NCBI GenBank assembly: GCA_013399855.1
Contig: VXAY01001003.1
Location: 108,209-172,208, forward strand
Reading direction: 5' to 3'
Source: Oxyruncus cristatus
Lineage: Eukaryota; Chordata; Aves; Passeriformes; Cotingidae
DNA: 64,000 nt
Under the pieces are notes generated by a model. It did not search any database and was not told the origin of the DNA. It saw only the letters and a program-made list of their open reading frames with translations. Below are positions 22,485 to 37,100 of this stretch, one piece after another (position 1 is the first letter of the stretch; every line of letters starts with the position of its first letter). The position numbers and the translations under genes were made by a program.

Positions 22485-23010
22485 TGGGAGATGAATGTGT
22501 TTGTGTCTCTGCCGGTGAGCCAGAGGGAGGGGATGGAGGGAATGGGGGTGTGACGGAAGGGCTGGAGAGGACGAAGATGATGGAGGAGGAACGGAGGTGT
22601 GGCAGAGGTGATTCAGGTGTGAGGGAGGGGATGAAGGGGGTGGAGATGATGGAGATGACAGAGGGAATGCAGGGGATGGAAAGGTGACAGAGGGGATGGA
22701 GGTGTGATGGAGGGGATGGAGGTGTGACAGGTGATGGAGGTGTGACAGGTGATGGAGGTGTGATGGGGGTGTGATGGAGGGGATGGAGGTGTGACAGAGG
22801 TGATGGAAAACATTTGGCAGCAGTGATAAGAGACACGTCGGAGGACATGCTGCAGCAACAATACAGATGTGATGGGCGTGATGAGGGTGGGACAGCAGAC
22901 ATTCGACAGCGGCGATGGAGAGGTGACAGAGCTCACAGAGGCGACGGAGGTGCCACGGAGGTGGTGGGGACATGCCGGCGACAGCCATGGAGGTGCGGGA
23001 GGATGTGTGA
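22485..23010. repeat. Degenerate GATGGAGGTGTGA minisatellite
   Basis: Repeated GGGGATGGAGGTGTGAC-like units, some differing by insertion of GTGATGGAG. They are cleanest at 22690-22800 and decay on both sides towards the EDC3 CpG island. Long open frames on the minus strand here (PSPVTPPSP type) are produced by the repeat and are not taken as genes. Confidence 0.8.
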
Positions 23011-23049
23011 CAGCAGTGTCAGCGGGGGATGGGGAGGCGGGGCGGAGAC

Positions 23050-23420
23050 GGCGAGCGTGTGGCAGAGGTGGCAGAGGTGACAAGGCGCTCGGGACAGCTC
23101 GCCCACGCCGCGGGAGCGCGGGCACTGCGCATGCGCCCGGCGTGGCGGCCCCGCTGCTCTCTATGGTCCCGCCGGCGGCCAGAGCGCCGCGCGAGTGGGG
23201 CGGTGCCGGAAGTGGCGTCAGGCCGAGCGGCGCCGAGGCGGAGGGGCCGCTGTGAGGCGGGAGTAGCGGCGGCGGGTGAGGGGGGACGGGGAACGGCGGA
23301 CGGCGGCGGGACGGACACCTCGGTCCGGCACGCCGAGGGTTCCGGCGGGAGCGGGCTGGGGGGAGACGGGACCTCCCGAGAGGGCTGGGCCTCGTGAGGC
23401 GCGGCTGTGGCGCCAGGCCC
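23050..23420 (+). promoter_or_regulatory. EDC3 CpG-island promoter with NRF1 and ETS sites
   Basis: A CpG-dense block without TATA box. TGCGCATGCGCC at 23126-23137 is a perfect NRF1-type palindrome and CCGGAAGTG at 23206-23214 is an ETS/GABP site, the usual pair for housekeeping genes. A possible exon 1 donor is GGCGG followed by GTGAGG at about 23275. The start site is inferred. EDC3 follows on the same strand. Confidence 0.7.
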
Positions 23421-23499
23421 CGGCCGGCCTGCTCGGGCCGTGGTGGGGAGGCTGGGCCGGGGCAGCCACGGGGGCGGGAGGCCTGTGGGGCGCCTGTGC

Positions 23500-23680
23500 T
23501 CAGCTGTGGGGGCCCCTCTGCTTATCTGGGGGGGGCGGCCGTGTTAGCCTGTGCGGGGAGGGCTCGTGTTTACTTTTGGGGAGGGGCCTGTGTTTACCGG
23601 TGGAGAACCCTTTGTTTACCTGTGGAGCGAGTCCCTGTGTTTACTTATGGGGGACCCTGTGTTTTCCTATAGGGATCAGG
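23500..23680. repeat. Degenerate tandem repeat with GTGTTTAC units
   Basis: Five or six units carrying a GTTTAC-type core followed by a G-rich spacer (for example GTGTTTACCGGTGGAG, TTGTTTACCTGTGGAG) lie just downstream of the EDC3 CpG island, probably in intron 1. Unit length is about 25-35 bp and irregular. Confidence 0.55.
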
Positions 23681-25105
23681 GCAGCCCACCCCAAATCAGC
23701 CCTGGGATAGTTTAGTTTATGTTTGGACTCAAACATAGATTTATTTTCTTTTTTTTTTTACTATAAGGAGGCTCGTATTTTTAAAAAGAATCCGTGTAAG
23801 GTGTGTGACGTGTGCTGAGTTCTTTCCCTCATTTCCTAAGGGAAATTAAAAAAGAAAATCAAAACAGGAGAGGAATTGAAATTTTAGTTTTGTTGCAGGT
23901 TCTTAGGGATGTGTTATCTGTGTTTTGCGAGTGCTTTTTTATCAGCCATCGCCTTGGGATGCAGACATTGTGATCATGGGTTAATGTAAATACACAGAAC
24001 AGGGAGGAATGGAAGCTAGTCCTGCTGAATTTATGGCTTAGTGATCAAATTCAGTGTTTTCTGCCCTTTGAAGCATCCCCAGTTTTCAGTCCTATGAAAG
24101 TTGGGGAAGTCCAACTTTTTTATTCATCCAGGTTGTTGTTTTTTTTTTCCCCCTTACATCTTTTTCCAAGAAGCTCAGCACAGGAGAGGCTTGAAGAGAA
24201 TTCAAATGCCTCTCCCGGGAATGTGATTTGTATGTTGATGTTGATCTCCGTGGGTTATCTGCTGTCTTTCTTAGAGTAAATATCAAGCGTATTCTCCCTC
24301 TTTAATTGCAGCATGAAAGGCAAATCTATACATTTAGGAGCTTGTCATCTCTCTTGCTCTCTGGTGATGCTAGTGAGCCTGTCACCTCCCTCTGTTCTGA
24401 GGAAATCTCAGATCAAAGGATGTGTTTAGCTGCTTCCAGGTGCGTTGGGACTGAACATCTGACTAAACAAATTTGAGGGTTTTGTCCCTGATTCTGGTGC
24501 TGGAAAGCAGAGCAATGTTTTTTTTTTTTTTTTTTCTTTCCCCTCTCATTTATTTAATTGTAGCAGTGATACTAATAATCCAGGCTCTGCAGAGCATGGA
24601 GACTTTTGTCCTGGGCTCCAGTGTTTGGGATTTTCCTTCCTTCTGTATCTCTCTGTTCCTTTAAAGGTTTTGGTTTTCACTTGCATGTGCAGAGATCAGT
24701 TATCTCACTGTGATTGTTCACAGAAGCTGTTCTGCCCCAGTATTCATATGCCAGAATTTTAAACAGGGAAGTGAAGATAAATTCCCTGTTTGAACTCACA
24801 GGGAGAATGTCCACAGGCAGGACTAAGTACTCTTGGAAGGTGTAAATCCTGAATTCAGTTAATCACACATCTGTCATACCGTCACAGAGCTGCATCCAGG
24901 GATCTTTCCTCTCCCTGGGATCGTTGGTGTCCGTAGGATGCTGTTTCCTCCCAGCAAAGGAAGGAGAAGCTGACAAAGCTGGAGTCTGGGTGGGAGCCGG
25001 GATTATGGGCCAGGGGATGCGGCTGATGCTAATTCAGGTTGTCACTTTTCTGCCTCTTCTTACAGCCAGGTCTGTGTCTCTTTACAGCAACTGTGTGCCA
25101 GAAAT

Positions 25106-28100
25106 ATGGCTACAGACTGGCTTGGGAGCATTGTGTCAATTAATTGTGGAGAAAGCTTGGGAGTCTACCAAGGAAGAGTGTCAGCTGTGGATCAGGTCAG
25201 CCAGACCATTTCCCTAACGCGGCCCTTCCATAATGGGGTCAAATGCCTCGTGCCGGAAGTCACCTTCAGGTTAGTGTCTGTCTCTTTTTCCCCCTGCCTT
25301 TTCCCAGGCAAAGTCTGTTGTGGTTTGGATGTTTTGTTGTTTTTTTGTGGGGTTTTTTCCCCCTAGAAATGACCTCTTTGCCCTAAATTTCCTTACTGCT
25401 ACTGAGTGTCTCTCAGGTTTGTGTTAGTTTGTGTGCAGGAGATTAGTTTCTGGCTCACATTCTAGAGTGGGTAGCTCAGGCTTGGAGGTTGTTTGGGGGT
25501 GAGACTCTGTGTGTATGTATATATATATTTCTTTATTATTGTGTGTGTACATTCTGTTGTTAGGGTGTCGGGTAACTGAGGAGGATGACATGCTTTTTAA
25601 AGCTTTGCCCTCAGCAGTTCTTTCCTATCAGTTCCTGGTAACACTGTGCTTAAAAGGCATAAGTAAGAGTCACTCACCACTGGACGTTTTCCTGTTCCCT
25701 GGGATGTTATAGTTAAGACTCTGAGTCACTGATTTTCAATAAGATTAATTCCACAAAGTCAATACTTTTTTTTTCCTTGGGTTTTGAAGAGAGTGGGGAA
25801 AAAGCAACAACTGCATCCTTCCAGGAGATGTGTGGAAGTCTGTCTACTTTTATATCCCACTTGGATTAATACTAAGTTAAAATTAGAATTTCTGATGTAT
25901 TTCTTGCAGTCAATGCAAATGGAGGTCTTTATAATCACTTCTTTGTTTCCTCTTGGCTTGTGCCCAGTGCTAGATTAGTTTTCTTTATACTTTTTTTTCT
26001 GTGGAAATGGGAAGTACCATCTTTATCTGAGCATGAACTGCACTAATCTAAGGGCAGCATTCTGTGGAAATGGATTGAAAGTAATAGAAGCCTCAAGGCT
26101 AAGAGTAATTAATTGTCTAGAAACTGTTAAATTAGTGCAGATTTTTGCAAAAGGTCTGGGCCAGTTGCTTCCAGTTTTTGCTTGACTGATTCCTGTTTCA
26201 GCTGAGAACAGAACCTTTCAGACAAAATCCAGGTGTACTGTTGAAGTATTGAAATTGTTATTTTTGTTTAGTATTTTGATGTCTCTGGACATATCCTGTA
26301 TGTTTCACTATTAAAATCCTTTTATTGCCTTGTTTCTGTTGATAATGGCATCAGAACAATCCCACCGTACAATGCTGGATGTTTTTCTTCAGGAGTTTTT
26401 TTGGTTTTGTTTTTGCTTTTTTTTGCAAAGATACCTGGAGTGCTAAATTCCTGCATGTCTGGTTTTCTTGTCCTTTTTTTTAGGGCACGTGACATTACTG
26501 AGCTGAAGATTCTGGAGATCCCAGGGCCAGGGGACAGCAGAAAATGTGGGGACCTGCAGCAGATGGAAACAGGCATCCCTGGGGTTGGGTGCCAGGTGGG
26601 GCCCAGTCAGAATGGCACTGGGAAAGTGTTAAAGAAGCCCATCTCCAGCAGTGCTCCGCAGAATATCCCAAGGAGAACAGACATGAGGAATCAGGACATT
26701 ATCATCTCTCCACAGCAGCAGTGCTCCAAGAGCTACATGGATCGACACCTGGAAACACTGACTCAGTCCAAAGGCTTCCGTCGCAGACACAATTCCTGTG
26801 AGTAAATGTGTTATCCTGCCTGAGCTGCTGCTGCAGCATCTTCCCTTCTTCAGCAAGGACTTTGCAAACGGGGCTGGCAACTTTCCCTGTCTCAACCTCT
26901 GTGTTATTCTGAAATAGAATATATTTCTATATACATAAAAAATGTCTGATGCCAATTCAAAGATTTCTCCATTCTTGCTATCTGTCCTATTTGAAAATTG
27001 CACAGTTTCCAGCCTTTTCTTTTTCTTTACAAGGAACTGGAAATAAACTGCAATATTATCAAGCTTTTCTATTTAAACCCTGTGTACCCATAACCTATTA
27101 CAAAATCACCTTATACATAATTACAGATGTTTTTTTGCTGTGCTGTTAAAAATACAAATGAATGAGGATGATGTAAGTTGCAGTCAGAGCATCCCAAAGT
27201 CCAACATCCATTATTCTTGTTTCTGTTGATAAAATCTTCAAAATTGGGCCAAAACTGGTTTTTTTCATTTTTTTTTAATCAAAGCCCCCTGAGATGCCCT
27301 GCTTTCCAGATCTTCATCATCCAATTATTGAAATGTTAGTATATATCCAGCATATCTCCATGACTTAATTGTTGAAGCATTAGTATGGATCCAGTGTATT
27401 TCCGTGACTTCATTTCCTCCGTTCCCCCTTGTATTTAGAAAAGAAACAAAACCAGGGTGGACCGGGCCAGTTAAAGAGGTCAAAGGCTGTATTTTTGTGG
27501 AGAAATTCCTAGAACTCTGGAAGTCTTTCTCCCCCACTAGCAGGTGGATTATTTTCACCCTTTTCAGGGAGTCTGGTGGATCTGGGGTGAGCAGAGAGTG
27601 CTTCAACCCACACATACCTTGTGTAGGGTTTGCGTAAGCACAACGACTGGTCACGTTTTCTTTTACAGACTTTGAAACAAGTTGAGCAAGGTCCTAGCTG
27701 TAGGTTGTTAGCTTGTATTCCTTTTGGGATAAAGGAGGTAATGGTCTCTTACCTGCTAAAATGTGTGTATTTGGTGAGTAGGGTGAATGATGCATGAGTC
27801 TTGGGATGGGGATGGGAATGGTCCTGGCTCTGTGGAGGTTGTGGGTGCAGGTTTCCGGGGAAGAATGGGCTGAGATGTCGTGTAGAACTTCAGTCATACA
27901 GGGCTTAACACAGCTGAAAGTTGACCTCTTGTTGGCCTTTAGCGTGCCGAGCCAGGGACAGAATTCCCCCTTTGGGGTACTTGTGTGACAGGAATCAATA
28001 AACAACAAATACCAACGCAGATTTCCCAACAATGGCTCTGGTGCCGTGCTGGCACCAGGCTCGTTGTGCCAGGGCTGGCGGGAAGAGCTCCCCCAGGGAT

Positions 28101-31100
28101 CTTGCAGGAACACAGCCAGCTTGCTATGGCTCCTCCCATCCATGGTGCGCTATACTTGAAAAGTTGTGGGTTTTTTAACTTAGAAACAAAAAAAGCCCGG
28201 GAAGGATTGTTTATCTTTTGAGGGAAGTGCTTTTCTACGTGGCGCAGAGCTGCCAGCTTGCTGTGGAGCCGTGTGCTGCACTCCTTAATAAGCTTCGTAC
28301 AGGGCAGAGGCTCTGGAAGTCGTGATCTGAAAGGAGCTGGACTAGGAGATCTGGCGTTCTGTAGCCTGACTTTTCCCTTTCCCCCCCTTGCCCTTTTTTG
28401 CGGCTCTTTTCTTTTCCCTGAGCGGAACCACATGCCTGTTTTTTTCCCATCTAAAAGATGATACTTTAAGAGGAAGACTCTTACTTTGGTCACAGCTTGT
28501 TGGAGGCCCCTGCCGTGTTCTGTGCAACTTCTGTTGGGAGATTGGAAGGCAGTCAGTGAAAAGCCATCTGGCTGTGTGGGTCGGCAGTATTCCAGAGCTG
28601 GCATCCATCGGTATGGATTAGGGAGCTGCCCACCACAAAACCAGCATGTTTTGATGCGGTACGCTCTTGGCTCCCATTCATTGTGGCTGCAGGGGAGTCC
28701 AGGGAGCTTTCCAACCATTGTTCTCCCAGCCTTGCTGGTGCAGCCCTTTATTCCACTGGCATTTACACACTGATAGCATCAGCTGCTCCTGTCCCAACAT
28801 TGTGCTTTCCAGGTCAGCTGAGGGGAGCATGGAGTTGTCTGCAGAGGAATCTGGCAAGGAGCGTGACAGGAACAACCTGAGTTGCCCTAACACTTGACAC
28901 TGACACAAAAAGCAGGCATGTTTTGCCTTTGTGGCATTGTAGTCTCTGGCTTTAATTCTAGAGTTGCTTGGCTATTGCTTTGACCTGCAGTTTCTGAGTT
29001 TTGAGGGAACTTGGTCTGCTGTGTTTTCATTTCTCGTTTTCATTCTTCATAGCGGCAGCAGCAGATGTGATTCCCTCGTCAGCAGCGTCAGTTTATAGCT
29101 CCATACCAAGTTGTGTCCGGCTTTGGAGTGGTTTATTTGTCACCTTTGGTTTGGGAACTCTTTATCTAGGACAGAGGGGAAGTTGTTATTAAAAAGCTTT
29201 CAAAGCTATGCACATAAGTGAGTGGTTGCAGTGTGCCTACTGGAATTCTACTTGCCAGAAAGCCTTACCTTTTTCCCTCTCCTAAATCATGTTTTGTCAC
29301 CAGCAGTTCTAAAATTCTGCTGTCTCCTTCAGTGACAAAAGGTGTATTATAGTAGTCTCTTCTCACTGAAGAAGGGTCATCTTCATGTCATCTTCAAAGT
29401 CATCTTTATGGGGAATGATGACTCTGCAAAAGCCTTGATGATTTGGGGTCTTGTGGTGCGGGCTGGGAAAGCTTTTGGGTTAGTCATTGTAACAGCTCTC
29501 TAGAAAAATCAAGTCACACATTATCTAAAATACAGGAAAAATCCCTTATTGAGACAAAGCATTCCTAACTGGGAAAAAAAACTGAGTACATATCCTTAGC
29601 AAGTCATCTTTCAGCATGGCATAACTTAGACATGGTTAAGCTGGACTTGTCTGCACTTAGAGACAGGTGACTTGAAGGCTGCTTGTGAAGTTTGTGCCTA
29701 TTGCATTGCAGATCTTTTGGGATGTTCTCTAAGTCTCCTTGGATGACTTGAAATTGTTTGTTTCTGCGCTATCAAATGGATTCTCTCAAACTCGTTTGTA
29801 TAAATCCCTCACAAAAGTAATTATGTTAACCAACTAGAAATATTTTAGTGGAGTAAGCAGTTTTGACTCGATAACTTACTCCATCTGTTGGACACTGTTG
29901 GTGATTCCTGTAATTGCAGGAATTGGCCTGAAATATTTTCTAGTAATTGCAAATTTAACATTAGGAATGACAAACCTATTAATATTGTCTAGACCTGAAT
30001 AATAATGTAAGAAATGAGCAAGTAAAGGGATATGTTGACATTGTAATTGCATATTTCTGTCAGTCAATCTCCATCCATAAGCATGAGATTTTAATCAGTC
30101 TCACTCCAGAGAATTTGGGCTTTCCAGATGACTTGTGATTGGAAAGAAGTGTACTTCAACATGAAAGGTGATGAATAAGTAGGATAATGAAATAGGAATG
30201 AGGGAATGGACTATGTGTCATTCAGAAATGATAACAAGGGTGAGGAAGAAGAGATGCTTTATATTCACGGTTTGAAGTTTTCCCTTAAAGATCATTAATG
30301 TGAAATAAAACACTAGTTTCTGAAGTTGAGGGAAATTCCAAAGAAGGTCTTGGGCCACACACCTAGATTAACATAAGCTCAGTATAGGAGGAAAACTTGC
30401 AGATTGCAGTTAGTTTATTATCTTGCCATCCATGTCACACTGCCCAGGATTAAATAGAACATGGAGAAGCACTTCTGCTACTGTGGTGAAGCTTGTTTCT
30501 CTAACCTTGCTGGTAGAAAGTCCCTGAAAGTTCCTTTCCTGATGCTCTTGTTCTGTTTTCTGCTGGCTTACCTGAGCATGAGTAATGCCAGGGCTGAGGT
30601 CGACAGCTTCTTGTGGATGTGAGTATCCCTTGAGGGCGGGGACTGTAAGCTTGAGCTTCCCTCTCTCAGAAAATTTGCTGAGCAAGTGGCTTTTTCCATT
30701 GGTGACACACTTTCAACTTGCTTTTCTTTTTGTGTAGGGTCATCCAGTAGCCGTCATCCGAACCAAGTGACTCCGAAGAAGAGTGGCCTGAAGAACGGGC
30801 AGATGAAGAGCAAGGACGATGAGTGCTTTGGGGATGACATCGACGAAATCCCAGACACTGATTTTGATTTTGAAGGGAACCTGGCCCTTTTTGACAAGGC
30901 AGCTGTGTTTGAAGAGATTGAAACTTATGAGAGGAGGAGTGGCACTCGTTCCCGGGGGACCCCCAGTGAGAAACCAGCTCGCTATCGGCACGACGAGAAC
31001 ATCTTGGAATCAGAGCCCATAGTCTACAGAAGGATTGTGGTACCTCAGAACGCTAACAAAGAATTCTGCACGGGTATGCCACGTCCCTTACTGATAAGGA

Positions 31101-34100
31101 CCCAAACTGCTGCTTTTTTGGGACATGTAGGGTGGATTTTTTCCTCCGAGGGGTGTCTGTCAGCTAATGCCGTACAAACGAGGGCATTTGTTCACATAAG
31201 GTTGGATTGGTGTATCTACAGGCAGCCTTTATTTGCAATATTTCTGAGATAAATATTCAAATAGGGCAGCAAGGTAAGTGTTTTTACAGCAGGGAACGAA
31301 ACTGATGGTTGGTTAACAGGAGTGGGGACTGTATGAGAGGTGTTCAAATCCTTGCTTTGATTTCAGTATCCTAGTGAACCAGCATGGACTTGATTGCTGG
31401 CTCTGGAGAGGGACAGAGGGATGGTCTCAGGATTTGTGCTTTCCTGTTTAAAGGCAGGAGATTTCATGTGCTTCTGATACTCCTTGAGTCCTAGTTCTTA
31501 ATTTCTGCATGGTTTTAAATACAGTTCCAGAAACAGTTCTGGATGGCTCCTCCCATCCAGAATTCCAAACATTCTTTAAGCAAAAGGCTTTTTATGTGGG
31601 GTCTCCCCCCCACTTACTGTCCACTGCTGCTGTATGGAAGATTGAGCCCTGAATAATAATGTAAGAAATAAGCAAGTAAAGGGATATGTTGACATTGTAA
31701 TTGCATATTTCTGTCAGTCAATCTCCATCCATAAGCATGAGATTTTAATCAAGGCTGGTCTTTATTGTAAAAGAAGACCTTCTAGGCAGGTGCTTGAGTT
31801 GAAATATTCCAGTGTATCATGAGGGGAAATTACTTTGACTCACTGGTGCCAGCTGCTGTGCAGATGTTTTTCTGCAACTCCCGATTTCTGCTCCTTGCTG
31901 CCACCAAGTCAGCTCTTGGATGGAGGAGAAGGAAGCGTTAGGGGGTCAGTGAGCAGTACTCCTTAGTCAAAATGTAGGGAATGATCAATCAGCTCCTAAT
32001 CTGTGGCTCTAGGGAAAGTTAAGAGTTCTTATTTCGTATTCAGTAGAATTTTTTTTGGCCAAACACCAGATAGTGGTACTTTCACAAGGAGCCACTTATG
32101 GATGTGAATAGATTTTACTATGACAAATCTTTTTATTTCTATCCATGCACAGGCTATCAAGTGTAGCAGATGTGCTTTGTGCCACATTTAGCTCCAAATT
32201 CCTGGTAACTTCAGCCTAGTTGGGATGTCTTGCCTTTGGTTTTCAGCTTGCAAAATGTAGGAGTAAAGGAAAGCTGGCATTCCAGGAACACTTCTTTTCC
32301 ACGTCAGAATAAAATCAAGTTTCAGATCTTTTTGCAGATTCACAAAACAGCTGATATCCCGGTGGTCTGAGCAGAAGTGTGAGCAGGCCCGTGGTCTGTC
32401 ATTCTTTCCCTGCCCAGAAACTCCATCTGGGGTGTGAAACACTTCAGGGAAGAAAGCTGATGGAACTGTAATGATTTGCTGCTTTTCAATTTTAGAAAGT
32501 ATTCCTTTTTTAATGGTTGTGGTATATAACAATATCCTAGTTTTCCGTTTGTGTCATCCCTCTTCCTATTGCTCCATTCTTGTCTCGAGTGAGAGGAAAA
32601 CCTAGCGGGTCCTAGCAGAACTGTCCAGCTCAGTGTTGTGTTTCCAAGGATCCTTAAGGAAAAGGGAAAGAGAACATGCAGTGAGACTGTCCCCCACTGC
32701 TTTGTCTTCCACGGTTCTAAGACTTCCTGAGGCAGCAGTGAGACTTCAGTATTAAGGGCTTTTTTTCTGCTTAATTTAACCTCTTACTTTTTAAAACTCT
32801 GCAAGCTTTCAGCATCTCTCTGTGGCAAGAAGCTGAACCGATACTGCCTGCGTGCTGTGTGACTAAGTACCTCTTCATTTTGTGTGTGATTTCCTATTTA
32901 TTTGGTGGTGGTTTCGTGTTTTGTTTTTTTAACATTTCCTACTTGTCAATCCATCTTCCAGCTGGCTTGTTTGAGAGGAGACAGGGCCTCTGTAGGTGTC
33001 TAGTCTGAAACAAAAGCTAAGCCACTGCTGGCAGCCAATCTGAGCAGAATGGCTGATATGGGATTCCAGCAGTAGAATTCCAGAGAGGAAAACCACCATA
33101 CAATAGGCAGCAGTAAGTAAATTGAGGGATAAAAACTAAATCCTCTCTGCTGAACTCTGTCATCCTTTCCTCTGGAACTCCTGGCTGCCCATCTGCAGCG
33201 TGCTGAGGGGAACAGCTCCAGTGAAAGGAGAAGTGTCGTGTTTTGCTCTTGGCAGGGCTGCCCAGGGAGGGTGGTCAGCGACTCCGCTCGGTCGCTGCAG
33301 GGTCTCACCGGCCTCATTAGCTACTGTTGGCTGATTAGTCTCCCCTCTAGAATTCTGGATTTGTTTGGAAGAAAAGCTGGCCTGTCACACGACAGGCAGT
33401 GGCCTGTCGCCTGCGCTGGGCTGGGCACGTTCACTGTCCCATGAATGATGATAGAAGTGTCCAGTGCTGTGTCTCGGGATATTTTTCCCACAGAGGATGA
33501 CTTCCTTTGTGTCCACTGAGGAAGTTTACTCTTGCTTAGGGAATACTAATGGCCATCTAGCAAAAGCTCTTGTAAATGGTGGTAACTTGCCTGCTGTTTC
33601 TGGCAGTCAGTCGAGTGCTTTTTGTAGGGAGGCAACCCTCTGAGGGACAGTCTGCCTGGAGTAATGATGGACAGTCTCTTGGAAAAAAGCATAATCCCAA
33701 TTTATTCTTTTAGCAACTGGGAGGAGGATGCTGAGCTGTAGGTAACCTGCCTCTTAGTGGCTCAAAGAGCAGCTGCTGAAATTATATGAGTGCCAAGAAC
33801 TCCAAGGGTGTTTATTTTGGATAAGACTATGGCAGGAACTCTCCCTACAGAGTTTTTTCTGGTTTCCTAAGGGAAGCTGTAGTTGCAAAAAACCTTCTTA
33901 GTTATAGGAGAAAGAAGTGCTTTGTCATTTTTTTACTCTAGGCCAATCTGAAAAATGATTGTGTTAATAGAACCCTGACTTAGACAGTGATTCTCTGTCT
34001 GCTGTAACAGCACAAACACTGATGCTGCAGATTGACAGGGAGTTAATATCCAGCTCTTATCACTGTGGGACAGGAAGAAGTCTGTGAATCCCTGTGTGCT

Positions 34101-37100
34101 TTTTTTATGCCATGGAGCTAGGAAGTAACCAGGATGGTGCAGAGGGGAAAACAAACTGCTGAGGTCAGTTTCCCGAAAGACTCATCTGCAGGGCTTCCAG
34201 CCTGGGGTTTTATTACTGACTCACATTGAGTTGGTATGTACAGGATAAATGCTTCAGTCCACCAGGATGCTTTTCTGAGAGCTGATTTTGTGGAGCCAGG
34301 CTGTCAAGGAGGCACAACCGTGTGTTTTAGAGGTAAGCAGAGAATATGTTCCAGCCAGAAGTGAAAACCTGAAGCTAATGTAGCTTACCAGGTCTTGGAT
34401 CATGACTGACATGAATCCATCCCTGTGGCTGCACATGTGACTCCTTCCTACATACACCAGTAGTCTTTTGGCTGCTATTGATCCATCTGTTTACTAGGAA
34501 GTGTTTAACAAAAACTGCTTCCTTGGAAAGGCTGATACTTGAGGAGGTGTGAGCTGGTTTTTTTTCTACTTCCAGAGCTGTCCAGATGGAGAATTTAAAT
34601 ACATGTTTGGCTTAGGTCTGTCTCTGTTCCTTCTGTTGGCACTAAAACAACCTGTGTTTGAACACCACTGTGTTTTGGGATCGGGTCTGTTAGCAAAGCC
34701 AACATGCTGCAGGAGTGTTGTAGCTCAGAGGAGTTTGCAGAAGGGTGGAGTGTCCCAGTTCATCATCAGTGACTCTATACAGAACCATCTCCAGCATGCC
34801 AGGCTGTCCTCATGGTTCTCACATATGTAAGGTGTCTATTATTTCCCCTCTGTATGGGTAAGCCTTTGTCCAAAGCAGGTTCTCCTCCAGTTAACACTGT
34901 TAGTGGAGAAAATACCCTGTTTCCATCTCAGTGTTTCTTTTCTGGAAAATAAATGTGATTTTATTTTTTTAGACTCAGCTGCTGTCAAAATTGTCAAGTA
35001 AAAGCAGGACTGTGCTCAAAAAAGGGGACTAAGTGTCATTATTTTTCTGTGCTCTCCTGACCAGACCTCAAACCTGTCCTTCAGACAACCTTTTTTTCTT
35101 CGCCATAAGGAGATGGCGAAAGAAAATACGGGCAGGCAGAACTTATGAGCCAGGTTCAGACCTCAAAACAGGGTATCTCCTGTGAGGATGATGCCAACAG
35201 TATGACTTTTCCTTTGGTGTGCCCTGTCCTTGACTGACTTTTCTACTCTCTGTAGCTTTTAGCTCTTCAGTGGCTGGATGACTGCCTTGTGTATATTGAA
35301 TGTGTGAAGTGTTTCTGGGATCTTTAGAGGAAAGTGCAAATGACGTTTGCTTTATCCAATCGCTGGAAAAAAACCAAAGTGCTCATGGGGCAAAGTCCCT
35401 TTGTCCCTCTGATAGGGTTTTTTGCTCAGCTGGAGTGAATTGTGCACTAATACTGGGAGAGGCTGACACTGGAAGGTCAGCCAGAACTCCCACAGAATTT
35501 GCCATAATTAAAAATAATGATGATTAATGAAAAGAAATCTAAACCTTAAGGTTGTGGGGAAAATCATCCGTGTTTGTGGGGCAGCAGCTGTGTTTTGCTG
35601 AGTGTGCAGGCAGGTCATTCCAGCTTTACAACCAGCTGGAATGTGCCATCTGTCTGACGTGGGCAAGAGTCACAGACCACGAGGTATAAGACTGTCAGAC
35701 CATTAGGCTCTGGAACCTGGAATTTGTTACTGGCATTAATGGTGTTAGTACAGCTTTCAGGAGAACATAGGTCCAGTTCTATCTGATCCATTCCTGTATC
35801 TTACCTGGATTTATTTTAGCAAAGAACAAGAAATAGAGAATTTATTTCAGCAGAGAACTAGAGGACTGGGGAAATGGTGAAGAGGGAAAAACGGAGGTTA
35901 ATGCCTTAGCACTGAGCTCCTCTAGCATCAACCCTCTCCTTTTTCCCTGCCCCTACAAGCTTGGGAGGCGTTTGGACATCAGAGAATGATGTTCTGGGCT
36001 TGTTTGGGAGAAAAACTCCAAATTCTTTAACTTTTCAAGAGCTAGCTTGGTCCTCCTGCTGCCATGGGGTGTTTTATCTGTCCAATGCGACTCTGCGTGT
36101 CACAAAACTGTTTAGTTTGTATCTGCTTTGTGGTTTTTTTTTTCCCAGGCAGCTGTAAAATACATTTATTTAATATTAAAAGGCCTGAGCTAATTTATTT
36201 TATTGCCTTCATTAGCAAACAATAAAGATGCCCTGTCCAACCCAAACATAATTAAAGTTGGCACGGGTTCAGTTTTGTGGCAGTAGTGTTATTGTTTGTG
36301 GGTTTACACGTCGCCTCCTTGATTGCTCTGCCAGAGTTTATTTAACTCCCTGAGTCTGCTTTTGATAAGCCAGTCTGACTGGTTGGACCTTGCGTGAGGG
36401 CAAAGAAGGGAAGTTCTCTTGGCATTTCAGCCTGCTCCTGAGAGGGAGCAATTAGGACAAACTGGCATGCTAAATGCTGGCTCCCAGTAACCCCCTTTGA
36501 TTAACCCACTGGGCACTGGGTGGCATCTAACTAATGGTAAATGCAGTTTTACTGAAGCTGGTGGTTTAGGGGAGGATGTGGATGGGTACAGAGAAGCTCC
36601 ATACTAAATTGGGTAGATACAAAACATAGATCATCTGTTTTGTTGTCCTAGTTTAGGGAATTGGTGCAAAATTTAAGCAGGGAATTTATGGACGGTTCAG
36701 AAGGGGTAAAAGTAGTGTTTGGGAGCTCCCTGTTTGGGGTTAGCAAATGATGTGTCCCCCTTAACTGTCTGGAGGGGATCCTGACTCATTCCAAAGCTTG
36801 CCTCAAAATCTCGCCTTGAAAAATAAGATGAAGTAGGAAACCCGTGAATGGGAGTGGGGCAGAGCCGGGGCTGCGTGACTGTGGAGCGGGTGGGTCAGCA
36901 CGGGGCAGGTGTGTGACTGGTGTGACGGGCTCAGGGTTGTTCGTGGTTGTGGCTCGCAGTGTTCAGTGGCTGCTATCGGGAGTCTGGGGTGGCTTTGATT
37001 ACGTGCCTGCTTGGGACGAGAGCCTGGGAGCAGAGGTGACTTCATCGGCAATTAGCGTGCAAGGTCAAGGGCTGGGACACGCTTGGGCCCTCCCTATCTG

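Noticed and set aside
22426..23125. Minus-strand open frames of 158-174 codons rich in Pro, Ser and His
   Set aside because: Produced by the GATGGAGGTGTGA minisatellite.
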